NCBI RefSeq assembly: GCF_963675165.1
Contig: NC_087387.1
Coordinates: 4,428,990 to 4,492,989 of the forward strand
DNA: 64,000 nt
Direction of reading: 5' to 3'
Source: Halichondria panicea
Taxonomy: Eukaryota > Porifera > Demospongiae > Suberitida > Halichondriidae
The position numbers and the translations under genes were made by a program. Each line of letters starts with the position of its first letter. The first letter of the stretch is position 1. Below the pieces are notes generated by a model that was given only the letters and a program-made list of their open reading frames with translations, had not been told where the DNA came from and searched no databases. Below, in pieces: positions 1-25,700 of the stretch.

Positions 1-1051
1 GTAAGGAAAACCAGTACATATAAGCAAATTTGTGCCAGTCCATGACACATAATTATATGCTGACAAAATTGCAATGCTGAACACTGGTAGGGACTCACCA
101 CGCTCACCCCAAATAATTAACATGATACGCAGTGTAGTAAGCGAATGGCCAAGTAGAATAATTATGTGCTACTGAAAAACCAATGTTGGCAGGGAAGGAC
201 CAATTTTTTTTACCAAAATTGGTCCCCCCAGACTAATTTCAGAGGGGATGGATTATGCCATAATTATCGTTATGACAGGCCAAATAGCTTCGACTCGACT
301 CCAGACCCTTGAGAAAGAGAAGGGCCATATGAGGTACAGAACTAGTTCCACTATAGTGGCGGTGATGATGAAACGGCATGCCAGATTATGTACACTGTGT
401 GGCCTGCCTTTTAACTTACAGTGGATACAGTAGTAGGTGTACACTAAAAGGTCAAGGACATGTAGACCACCAAAGAATTCCCTGGTGCATGGAGGTGACC
501 TCTATTACATAACAAAGCAGTATGTGATCCCACAAAGATTAGTTGCTCAGCAACTGGTGCAAGTGTACAAACTTTCCCATGGGAACCTTGAACCGGTGGT
601 CTAGGAGACGTGACATACACCTCCACACACTCTGGCATAATTAATTCTTCTTGTAATTGAACCCAGAGAAAAGCCCACTTGGGCACAAAATGAAAGCAGT
701 TGCAAAATTAGCTGTCTATCAGCTAACTGCTAAGTTAAGCATATTGAATCAACAGCCAAAGAAAATACTAAAGAAAAAATGCTAAAGAACAACTGCTAAA
801 GAACTGACATTAATACCAGTTTATTGTGAAAGTAATATCAAGTTCCAATCCGACAATTCCAAAAAGGTGGGTGAGCTATCTATCAGAAACAATATAGCAG
901 AAGCATTACTATTGCGACAACTAAAGTCTTTCTTAACAGTCCTTCTTTTTTAACAGTCCTAAATTATAATGATTAGAGCCTTGAAAGCACCAATTTTAAT
1001 TTAACTTACTTTTCTGTCTGCCAAATTGCTGGATTTGGACTATTAATCAAT

Positions 1052-1531
1052 TACCGTATTCACCCGAATTATCGGGATACTCTATTCTAAGGGACACTTC
1101 GGACTTACGTAATTTTTTTCATTCTATATTAAGGAACAACAGGAAATGTAAATATTTTTAGACGTCCCGATCTAATTAGAACGAAAAAGAGCATGTTAGC
1201 TCGATAGACACTCAAAACTCTTAGAAACTCTCTGGATTCTACTCTCTGGCACCGTAATATGTCACTGACGGTTGAAGACACCTTTGTAGACATGGAACCC
1301 GCGAACACAGCTTCTAAACTGCACAAAAGACATTTTAGCTGCAGAGCTAGCCTCGGCCTGGAATCGAGGCCGTGTAGTACCTTAAATGGGGAAATATTCG
1401 TTCTAATTACTACGGGACACCCTAATACAAGGGACACTTCGACTTTAACGTAATTTTTCTTGCTCTATTCCAAGGGACACTGCAAGCCGTAATTATTTTT
1501 TTGTGTCCCGGTAATTCGGGTGAATACGGTA
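1052..1531. mobile_element. TA-flanked inverted-repeat element (480 bp), MITE type
   Basis: The left end CCGTATTCACCCGAATTAT (from 1054) is mirrored by ATAATTCGGGTGAATACGG-like sequence up to 1529, about 23 bp with one mismatch, each flanked by TA. Internally, a block with GGGACACTTCG and ACGTAATTTTT occurs near 1092 and again near 1431. No coding capacity: a non-autonomous Tc1/mariner-like element is likely. Confidence 0.75.
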
Positions 1532-1860
1532 ACAAGAATTTCTGCAAAAATGCTCATACCCCCTTTCAATGGGTAGGGTCTGTAAGCATCTGGTACTTTG
1601 AAGATTCTTTGTAGAGCCCCCAGTAAAGTGGGCACTGATTCAGTAATTTTATCTTGCAAATGCTATGGTAAAGATCGTCAGAGGAGTAAACAGAAATTTG
1701 TTACATTTATGCATGTGTTTTTAAGGATCTTTACCCGATTACAAAAATGTATGTCACGACTTCTGCTGAGACTCTCTCACCTGTATAGAAGATCCAGTAG
1801 TCTGTGTGTGTGCATATGTGTGTATTTATACATTAGATTGTACTGTACCTATATAATAGT

Positions 1861-1988
1861 TAGACACTGTTTAGGAAGTTTTGTGATTTAGAAGCCCAAA
1901 GGGCGTTCTGTAGAATCCCGAACGCAGTGAGGGTTCTACTAGCCCTGAGGGCTTCTAAATCACGTGGAAACTTCCTAAACAGTGTCTA
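1861..1988. mobile_element. Hairpin MITE, family H1 (128 bp)
   Basis: TA-flanked inverted repeat of about 37 bp arms: GACACTGTTTAGGAAG at the left is mirrored at the right, and both arms continue into TGATTTAGAAGCCC. A second, left-truncated copy is at 52281-52389. Confidence 0.8.
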
Positions 1989-2501
1989 AGCATTTTAGAT
2001 CATAGCAACAACGCTCATACGCCTGACAACAATGGTTTGAACGCACAAACAATGGATTCTGAGCCTCCTCCGGTGCCAAACGCTTTCTTGAGTTAGCCTA
2101 TTACAATTACACGGTTTCTAGAACTACTTACTACTACTTGCAGTATTTATGACAAACATGATCTAAAGTAAATTGGACAATGAAAGGCAGGCAAGCCACC
2201 ATTCTCTATAATAATGATGCAAAAAGATGGTGACACACACCAGTGCTTGTTTCACACACATGCGACCTATAATAACTTTGCTTGAGGTAAACATGCATGC
2301 ACTTAGATCATTCCTCCTATGCATCAGTGGAGACAATAATTATAAAGGCCAGCCATGCATTCAAAATGATGAATACAACAATTAACATAGGCCACTTAGT
2401 TCCCAAGCCATAACTACCAATGTAGGTTTGAATGTTGTCCCATACAAAGATCCACGAATTAATTGGAAATACAATTGTCACAATATTATGCGTGCCCACT
2501 A

Positions 2502-12992
<10,491 letters not shown>

Positions 12993-13410
12993 TCTTTTAG
13001 CTTGTATCCACTATCTATCCGTTGCCATAAGCTGTAATACTTAGCGAGCTAGTTCTTGTAATCTGTGGATGATGGCAAATTAGTGGGCAGAACAATTAGA
13101 TGAGCTAGATAAAGCAAATACCTCTAAATGGCTTCTTTGAAACTAAACTAAAGATCTCTGCTAAAGAACTACTAGACTTGTTTGCTTTATGACAACAAAA
13201 TAATATTACATAATGTAGAAAGTCTTGTTTGCGGGTACAATTACATGACATCGTATTGTTTGCGTCGTGGGGGACATAAACAATCTAGAATTAACTTCCG
13301 GTGGGCATTCCGGAGGTATGTGTGTTACATCACAAGGTGTGATAAGGTGGGCGGCAACCAATCAAGCAATCAGATTTGGGTCATCACATCTCTAATTAGT
13401 GCACATCGCG
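12993..13410. promoter_or_regulatory. Divergent promoter between PCBP and PECR
   Basis: This 418-bp gap separates the start codon of the PCBP-like gene (minus) from that of PECR (plus). It holds a CCAAT box (ACCAAT near 13356) and no recognisable repeat. The short head-to-head spacing suggests a shared bidirectional promoter; this is inferred from layout only. Confidence 0.45.
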
Positions 13411-17678
<4,268 letters not shown>

Positions 17679-17835
17679 AAGAGCCAGTAGTGATCTAATA
17701 TGATGTGTGTAATTAATTTATTACTCAGCAGGTTTTAATGTGTTGACATTAATTGTGGTTTTTATAATGTGTTTAAAATCGAGGTATTCACATGAACGAT
17801 TTGAATAGGTTCCTGCAATTCCAATAAGCCCAGTT

Positions 17836-18390
17836 AAATGAAAGCACCGCAGCTGCTAGCTGATGCCTCGATGGAGATGCCAAAGCTACATAACATAAAG
17901 CTACTAAGCATGATGAACATTGCAAACTCAAAGAGTGGGTAATGATCGACATTGATTGTTGTTAAAAACGATCGTTGCCAAAAGTTCAAGTCTAAAATTA
18001 ATGGCTGCAAGTCAGCAGATCGAGCCGGCCTTGCAGCTCTCTTCTCACTCTTGCAGCTACGTAGTACCGTACCAATAGCTAGCGTTCTAGCTAGTGCAGA
18101 GCTAACTACTAAGTAGAGTAGCAACACTCGGTGAACAAGTTTTGCTACGGACTCTTCTGAAAAGGCTGCAATGGCATTCCAAGTAAGCAAAACTATCAAC
18201 CAAACCAGTCGTCATAACTCGAGAATTAAGCTTTATTTTGCAAATCCACAAATAAGAATCCAAGAAAACATGACTATAGGAGCCTATAGAAACTCTTACT
18301 TGCAATTTATTGATCCTTGAGCAGCTGTAGCGGTCTACACACACACACACACACACTACCCGTATACCTCGCTTGCGCACCGAGGCATAA
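17836..18390 (-). repeat. Dispersed repeat R1, copy 2
   Basis: Full-length copy in reverse orientation, from ATGAAAGCACCGC to CGCACCGAGGCAT, with a CA microsatellite at 18339-18356. Confidence 0.8.
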
Positions 18391-19270
18391 AAAAAGACAG
18401 TGGACCGTATATAGCGCTATATTTTCGAGGAGCTACAGTACAGACTCTTGTTAACCTAGGTATACTGACCGTTTGGTTTGGCACGAATTTATAGTTTGTT
18501 TACTGCATAAAACTTGCCCTGAAATGCGGCTATTCGCTATTCCGTATAAACTGGCCAGTACGGCTGCCCCAAACTATAGGTATTTTATACATTATTACGG
18601 CTGGATATTATGTTTTGGGTGTGCATGGTTTGGCAGTATTACAGAGAGCATAATGATTCATTATCCTCGAGACCTCGCTATTCCGGTTGAGCTGCACTGT
18701 CACACGGGTGTAGATTGCTCAAAATAAATTGCCATTTTCGAGATTAGAGGTTCAATGTACAGTATGCCCCAGAAGGTGCAATACTAGGTTGAGATGATAA
18801 TGCATTACATGTACATGTAGTGTGAGCGATTGTTAGGTCGACAGTCACTGCGAACTGACGGTTGAAACTGTGTGCGGATGACATTGCTCCTCAAATACAC
18901 ATGATGCATGATCTCAATAGGGAGAAGGAGATACGGCATCTCAGCCACCGCATCGTGGGGCCATAGGGTTGTTTCCACTTTTCTGATAATTAGATGACCA
19001 CATGCAATGCACCTCTACAGTACCGTCAAACGTCAAATTAAGGCACCACCCTTGAACAGTCTAATTTTAATTGGGTGCCCATTTCAAAGCTTTATCCTGC
19101 AATTCAACTAATGAGGTTCCAGTACTTGTATTTTTTTTGTTGCCTTAATTTAGAGAATACCGAAAATGAAATTTTGGAAGAGCATAATTTCTACGCTTCG
19201 AGGTCAATCCATGAAATTTTAGCTCCTCAAAAGTAAAGCGCTATACGGTAACCGCCTAACCCTTTCTACG

Positions 19271-19585
19271 AAGTATGCTGATAATAGAGATGTGACAGAA
19301 ATTATACATTGTTGTATTATTATCACCATAAAAACAGGTACAAAACAAAATATGAAGATAATAGCAAGTCTACATTAATGAACCGTCTACAATGAGCTAT
19401 AGCTAGGTACAGGTACAGTACATACAGCATGCCGATAATCAGAGATGTGACAGAAATTTAATGCATTTGTTGTATTATTATCACCACAAAAACAGGTACT
19501 TATACTGAACACGAGATAATAGCAAATCTACATTAATGAACAGTCTATAATGAGCTATAGCTAGGTACAGGTACAGTACATACAG
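19271..19585. repeat. Tandem duplication, two units of about 155 bp
   Basis: GATAATAGAGATGTGACAGA near 19280 recurs (GATAATCAGAGATGTGACAG) near 19434, and the block GAGCTATAGCTAGGTACAGG occurs in both units. It lies just past the NDUFA4 stop codon. Confidence 0.8.
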
Positions 19586-19611
19586 TTTCCAGTGTTCATA
19601 GTCAGGACAGA

Positions 19612-22384
19612 CTAGATCTTTGGTCGCGTGTCCTTCAGTTGGGTGTAATCGTTTGCTTTGATAAACTGTGAAAAATATAATGAATATACACTGTAACATA
19701 TTCGTACGATAGAAATGTTACACAAAAATTAATAGGAGAAACTAGAGCACTGAAGTGCTAACCCTCGACTGTTTACTTGAATACAATCACTAAATAGTAG
19801 TATGTATGAAATATGGAAGCTGGCTAAGTAGCAAGTAACATGAGCAATGAACTGGTACAGGATCACTTCAGCTGTAAATACGTACCTTGAAAAAAGGACG
19901 CATGTAGAAGCTAGGGGCCAACGTGCAAGTTCAAGCTTCTTAGCTTTTAACATTAAAATCCGCTATTGTTACTTGTTGTGTGAAAGCTATCCATACTGTC
20001 AACGCAGTGCTATGGCATCCAGGTAAGCAGACTCACAAACTAGAGCACTAAAGTGCAAACCCTCGGCTGGTGACATGATTATAAAGAAACCAGAAGAGTG
20101 ATATACATTCAGTGCATGACTGAGCTGTCCAACACAGCAACTCAGGAGCAATAAAACTAAACCAGACAGGAGGCAAGCTGAAACATTTGAGAACTGAGTT
20201 TTAGTGGTACATAGATATACACTGTGGACTACTGTGGACTAGGATTACAGCCAAAGAAGCCTGGAGTATCAGAGAAGTAGGGCTCCTGGAGTAGGATCCC
20301 AGAGTCAGTCTAACAGATGGAGACAACAAACCAGATACAATCCCAGCTTTTTATTGTAATGACCCTTTTCCATTGTTCCTGGTACAGGATCACTTCAGCT
20401 GTAAATATGTACCTCGAACAAAGGACGCATGTAGCTAGAGGCCAACGTGCAAGTTCAAGCTTCTTAGTGTTTGCTTGCTTTTATTCGACAACAAGGCTTT
20501 AACATTGAAAGCTGCCACTATTAAAAGTACTGACTTGTTGTGAGGCTACCCATGCTGTAAACGCAGTGCTATAACATCCAGATAAGCAGGCCCAGACACA
20601 AGCTTCTTAGCTTTTGCTTGTTTTTATTTAAAAGGTTAAGACTATCCATGCTGTAAACAGAGTGCCATGGTACCCGGGTAGGTAGATTCATCTGTCACAA
20701 ACAAACAAACAAACCAACGGACTACTATACCCGTGGCCATCTACGCGCGCCTCGGGTAATTACAAACAGACAAACAAATAAACTGAGCACTGAAGTGCTA
20801 ACCCTCAGCTGTTGACATGATCTACAGGTGTATATGATCTTCAGCTACAGGTGTATAGCAACCAAACGAGTGTTATACAATGCTAGCTAAGCAGCAAGTA
20901 ACAAGAGTTAGAGGCATGTTGAGATTGGAGTTTTTTGGATCATTTCAGCTGTGAATACATAGTTTACCTCGAATAAAGGCCGCGTGTAGTCAGCTATAGA
21001 TCTATAGCTGCCAACGAGCAAGTTCAAGCTTCTTAGTCAACAATGAAGCTGCTTTAACATCAAAATCTGCCATTACTTAAATCAAGATCTCGTTGTGTGA
21101 AGGCTATCCATGCTGTAAACGCAGTGCTATGGCATCCAGGTGAGTAGAATAGGCCATCACAAACAAACAAACAAACCAACAGACTACTATACCCGTGGCC
21201 GCCCACACACACATCGGGTAACAAACCTAACAACTACTATACCAGCTGGCCGCGGCACAGCCTCGGGTAATAATCATGCGCTATATACATGTACTGTGTC
21301 CCAGTAGCAGTTGTGTACACATACAAGTAGATGATACGTGCATGCACACAGAGTGTATGGAACTGTGGGGGCAGCTACATTGTACATGTGTTATAATTCT
21401 GATACAGTTAACAGGTTAGGCAAGCTCAACATTCAGTTCAGCTAGATGGTTATACATGTACCTACCTTTGTCTGTTCATTGTGCTTGACGTTGAGCCAGG
21501 GGTGTTGGTTGTTTTTCCTGTCCCACCTGATATATAAATAACGAGCTGACACAAATATGTAGGCATGAACAACTATGTATGATGAAGCCTGTCCATTGTG
21601 GTCACCCCTTATGGGCAGACCAAACAGTATCAGTAATGCACATATCAATGTGTTACCCCACTACCCCCCGGAAGGGGTCGGGTTAACATGGGGGATTTGA
21701 CCATTCCCCAGGTCAAATTTCTCCTGGTGGGAGAGGATTCTTTGTTCAACTCCCCTAATTCCCTCCAGTCAACAAGGTGAGTCCTGGGTTTTAAAAGCAG
21801 TCTTTATTACGCAAGGCTAGGTCAAATTCCTATGGGGCCAATATTTCAACAAAATGAAATTAGAGTCAATTCCCCCCTGTCCCAGGGAGGGGGAGGGGGG
21901 TAGTGGGGCAACACATTGATAGGTGTAGACGTGGCCTACTGAAGAAAGACTACATATAATAATCTTAAATTAAAGCTCCACCTACTAACTAAGTATAGAC
22001 ACTTACGAGACGTCAGTATAGAAAATTGATGCTCTGGCGATGGCTGCACCAGCAAAGGCCGCCCCCAGGATTGTGATGACAAATACTGGAGCCACCTGCA
22101 GACAATCGAGAACAACAATAGTGTGCCTTAAATAGGAAAACTAGAATACTTCGTATTTAATACACGGCACTGGTAGGACTACTACTATACCGAGACATTC
22201 TTTGCGTAAGCCATCTGTATAACAACATACACAAACCTCTTACTAATGTACACGTACTACATAACTGCTATAAAATGAATGAACTTGATAATTCATTGTT
22301 GATTTAAGAGACCAAAAATGGCTATTTTCTGGCTCAACTCACATCAGGATGCTCTTTGACCATCCTCAAAATCCGACCAGCCAT
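19612..22384 (-). CDS. NDUFA4: NDUFA4 / cytochrome c oxidase-associated subunit FA4, complete, 4 exons
   Basis: Small inner-mitochondrial-membrane protein first assigned to complex I and now placed with cytochrome c oxidase (complex IV). Exons on the minus strand: 22384-22343 (MAGRILRMVKEHPD), 22095-22007 (VAPVFVITILGAAFAGAAIA then RASIFYTDVS), 21526-21466 (WDRKNNQHPWLNVKHNEQTK) and 19665-19612 (FIKANDYTQLKDTRPKI, stop). Total 81 aa, the same length as human NDUFA4. The single membrane segment (about residues 15-36), the WDRxNNxxPW motif and the closing D-Y-x-x-L-K-x-x-R-P match the family. Phases 0, 2 and 0 join cleanly. The last intron (19666-21465) is expanded by a repeat array, while intron 2 holds an inverted-repeat element. 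The start lies 338 bp from the divergent PPCS start. Confidence 0.92.
19741..21275. repeat. Repeat R3 array in NDUFA4 intron 3
   Basis: At least three units starting with variants of ACTAGAGCACTAAAGTGC (19741, 20039, about 20782) and sharing GGATCACTTCAGCTGTAAAT, CTATCCATGCTGTAAACGCA and GTGCTATGGCATCCAGGT. ACTACTATACCCG..TCGGGTAAT closes some units (20717, 21184, 21232). It enlarges this intron to 1.8 kb. Confidence 0.75.
21643..21921. mobile_element. Inverted-repeat element (279 bp) in NDUFA4 intron 2
   Basis: Left TATCAATGTGTTACCCCACT then ACCCCCC, mirrored at the right to CATTGATA with one mismatch over about 26 bp. The interior is C/G-run rich. Confidence 0.75.
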
Positions 22385-22722
22385 TTTTCAGATCAATAGA
22401 GAAGAGAGAAGATGGGAAACAAACTCGTACTATATTAGCTAGCTATACTCTGTGTGTTGACTTCTTTATTAGGGTTCAAAGGTTGATGTGCACGTGCACC
22501 ATAAAATCATTTCCCTAACATGTTGGGGGGGGGCTGACGTGCCTGCAACATCATAGGGGAATCCCCACTGTACATAGCCAATTAATAAATTCTGCACATG
22601 TTGATCAGGAACACATCATACACTGATTCAGTGAAGACCCTCTCTTTGTAGTGGAGCAGTATTGTGCTTTCAGTAAAAACTGTTGATTACTTGTTAGCAC
22701 AACTCTGTTGATATAAGAAACT
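22385..22722. promoter_or_regulatory. Divergent promoter between NDUFA4 and PPCS
   Basis: A 338-bp gap between two start codons on opposite strands. A G-run lies at 22525-22531. No TATA box could be assigned. A shared promoter is inferred from the short head-to-head layout. Confidence 0.4.
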
Positions 22723-25700
22723 ATGGAGCTTTGTGAGGAGTTTTTCGAAGCAAACTCTCCACCAGCTGATATTCAATCCATCACTGATGGAGTTACGGAA
22801 TTCGTGAGAGAGCATCATATTAATGGACGGCGCATTGCAATGATAGCTGTAAGAGTAATACATATATTGGTTGTTTTACTGTCAGTGTGAGACGGTACAA
22901 TCATTTTCATTTTCAAGTACAATTGTGCATGCCATTATGTACAAGATTGTATGAGTTGAGCACTAATATACTATTGACTAATTGCTTACAGTCTGGGGGT
23001 ACCACTGTTCCTGTGGAGAGAAATACTGTTCGTTTTCTGGACAACTTTAGCTCTGGACAAAGAGGAGCTGCGTCTGCCGAGTATCCTTGAAACACTATAA
23101 ACTATAGCTTTGGGAAAATAGGTGCATTATCCACTTATTTTCCCACACACTAATCACTGGGAAAAGGATTATTTAACTCAAGTGCAGATATTTTCTCGCT
23201 CAAGGATATGCAGTGATATTTTTGCACAGAAGTTCTTCTTTGAAGCCATTCCAAAGACACTGTGCATCAGACAATCCTCTTGACTGGCTCTCTTACGGTG
23301 GAAGAAAACTGCAAGGTGAGCTATATAGTGACAGTAACCAGCTCAATAAAGTATCTGTTTGAACTGTGCACGATTGCATGTATTGTTTTCTGTATGTTTT
23401 GTAGTGGATACTGCTACATCTGAGAATCTTGAGGGGAAGTTGGCGTCCGTGTTACCACAATACATTGAGGTACGTAGCATGCTTACATTGTATGCTGTTC
23501 AACCGTACATCCGTTCTTCAAATGTAGTTCCCAAGTTAGTGTTCCATGTTATAGGTTAAGAAGAACAACTCGCTCCATCTTGTTCCTTTCACATCTGTGT
23601 TTGAGTATTTCTTTTATCTGAGGCAAATTTCGAATGCTTTAAAGCCGATCGAGAAACAAGCTCTTTTCTATCTGGCAGCTGCTGTTTCTGACTTTTACAT
23701 AAAGCCGTCAGACATGGTGAGTGATGACATCATTATGCTATAACAGAGCTGATTGTTATCAGAGCTGTTTAATCAGCAGTTAAATTAGTATTATAACCAC
23801 TGATTATTTTGAGTGCTTATCAGGGTGTCATATACAGTATTTTGAGGTACGAAAAGTATGTAAAATTGCCAGCTATGGACCCCAACTAGTACCTGAATGC
23901 AAATTTTAGGGGGATATCCCCCTTTCCCCCCTGTATGACACCCTGCTTATAATGTACGAATTTAATTTGTATCGTGCAATTTTATAAGTTATTATCACAT
24001 GCCATTGTACACAGGTCTAATTAGCAATGAAAGTATGTACTCACGTTTAACACTACAAAAACCGTTTTATTTATTTCTATTGTGTGTTAATAATTCCCAG
24101 TTCCACGCTTTCAATGGACACATTTCCAAACTTTGAGGGAGGAGCTATCCCGCCAATAACCAATATCGTGTCGTTATGTAGTGTAGCTGCAAAACACATT
24201 GCGCGAGGATTGTTTAGTGGGTCAATTTCGTGCCAGGTGTTATTTTGCTTGTCATACACATGTACATTGGTAGTAGGAATGTTTTTCGTATCTCGGCCAC
24301 CGATAGCTAATAGATGGTTGTGATAGTTGACGCATGTAGCACCAAGCACTGGAATATCTTCAATGGGTGACCACAATGTAGAATGCCTTTTGGAAGAGAA
24401 CTTTAGAAAAGCGTTCGTTCGACACGACATCAGTAGATCAACTACAGAGCAAGAATAAACAATTTTAGATTCGTTGAGTGATTTATCCAAACCTCCAACT
24501 AGATAAATGTTGGAGTCTACTAGCTGGCCTGAGCATGCGTACAGAGGCTGTGGAATGTCGACTGCCGTAGCCCATTGTTTCTCATCAGTATTTAGCACTT
24601 CAACGGATCGAATAGCTTGCATACCAGACTGGGTTACTGTCAATCCTCCGATTACTATCAGCACAGAAGCATTGGAGATAGCAGTGCAACTAGATCGCTC
24701 AATGCCCATGCTTGGATATTTTTCTGTCCAATATTTCCCGTCGTTAGATTGTGTTAGTGTACAGTTTACTGCTCCTCGTACCACCCACTGTAGTTATGAA
24801 ACCGTCGATAACAGCTAATGTAGTGTTGTCCGTTAAGCATTCGACCGACTTCAACCACAAACTTGCCGTTGAATTGTAACAGTAGATCTTTCTTGTGCGA
24901 TGCGGACGTATATAGACAGTGCTACCGTTAATAACAGCGTTTGTGTCTCTACTCATGACCGTGGGTGCATTTCTCCCTCTTCTCCATGTGAGGCTAACGG
25001 GGTGCATTGCTGAAGGAAGTCGCAGCTCAGGCTTTGATGATGGTTTCTCTCTCTCGTGTTTCAAAGTGTCGGTAGTAGTAAGAGTTGATTTAGTCGATGT
25101 GTGTGTATCTAGAGGTACAGTTTTCCTAAGCCAAACTTTTTGTTTGGGGTGTGATCTTATTGGGGGAGTAGTTGAAGGAGGTTTCAATTCTTGTTTCGTA
25201 GCAGTTACAGGTGGTGTATTTGATCTGTGCACTTCTGTCGATAGAAGAGGGGCACTTTTTCTTATTCCAACTTTCTGTTGGATAGCTGATGTTTTTGAAT
25301 TCCTTTGGGAGGAAGTGCCGGAGGTAAAATAGTATCAACCGTTGTTGATTCAGTGTCAGCTCTTTTGTGGTATTCTCCGAGGTACTCATTCTGTTCCTCG
25401 CTTGAGGTGACTTGTTTTTCTTTCGCTATAATGATTCCTTTAGCTGTTTGAAGTTCTTGCTGTAAAACGTTTAATTGTGTCGCTTGGATTTTAATTACTT
25501 GCTTCAGTTTCTCGTTTTCGAGATTTATATCAGTGGATTCAGTCTGCTTTACATGTATGTGCTCTGTCGTGATAGCTGTTTCTTGTTGGGGTCTAATTTG
25601 AGTTTTCAAAGTGAGAAACCTTTTACAAAGCTCGCTAGCTGTTGGTCTGTCGTATGCTTTATCCTTGAGACACCTGAGTGCAATTGGTAGTAGAGGGTGG

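Larger units (their letters stand above)
17679..19611. other. Intergenic, PECR and NDUFA4 tail-to-tail; repeats only
   Basis: No coding exon seen. It holds repeat R1 (17836-18390), a segment at 18473-18690 that is an inverted relative of 7690-8065, a weak element bounded by TACCGT/ACGGTA (19020-19251) and a tandem duplication (19271-19585) reaching the NDUFA4 3' end. Confidence 0.6.

Noticed and set aside
1533..1659. Minus-strand stretch ITESVPTLLGALQRIFKV then PDAYRPYP, tempting as the exon after PCBP KH2
   Set aside because: No proper acceptor, no KH2 strand sequence, and it runs straight into the 1052-1531 element.
22887..23095. Overlapping open frames on both strands at PPCS exon 2
   Set aside because: They are shadows of the real exon 22992-23080.
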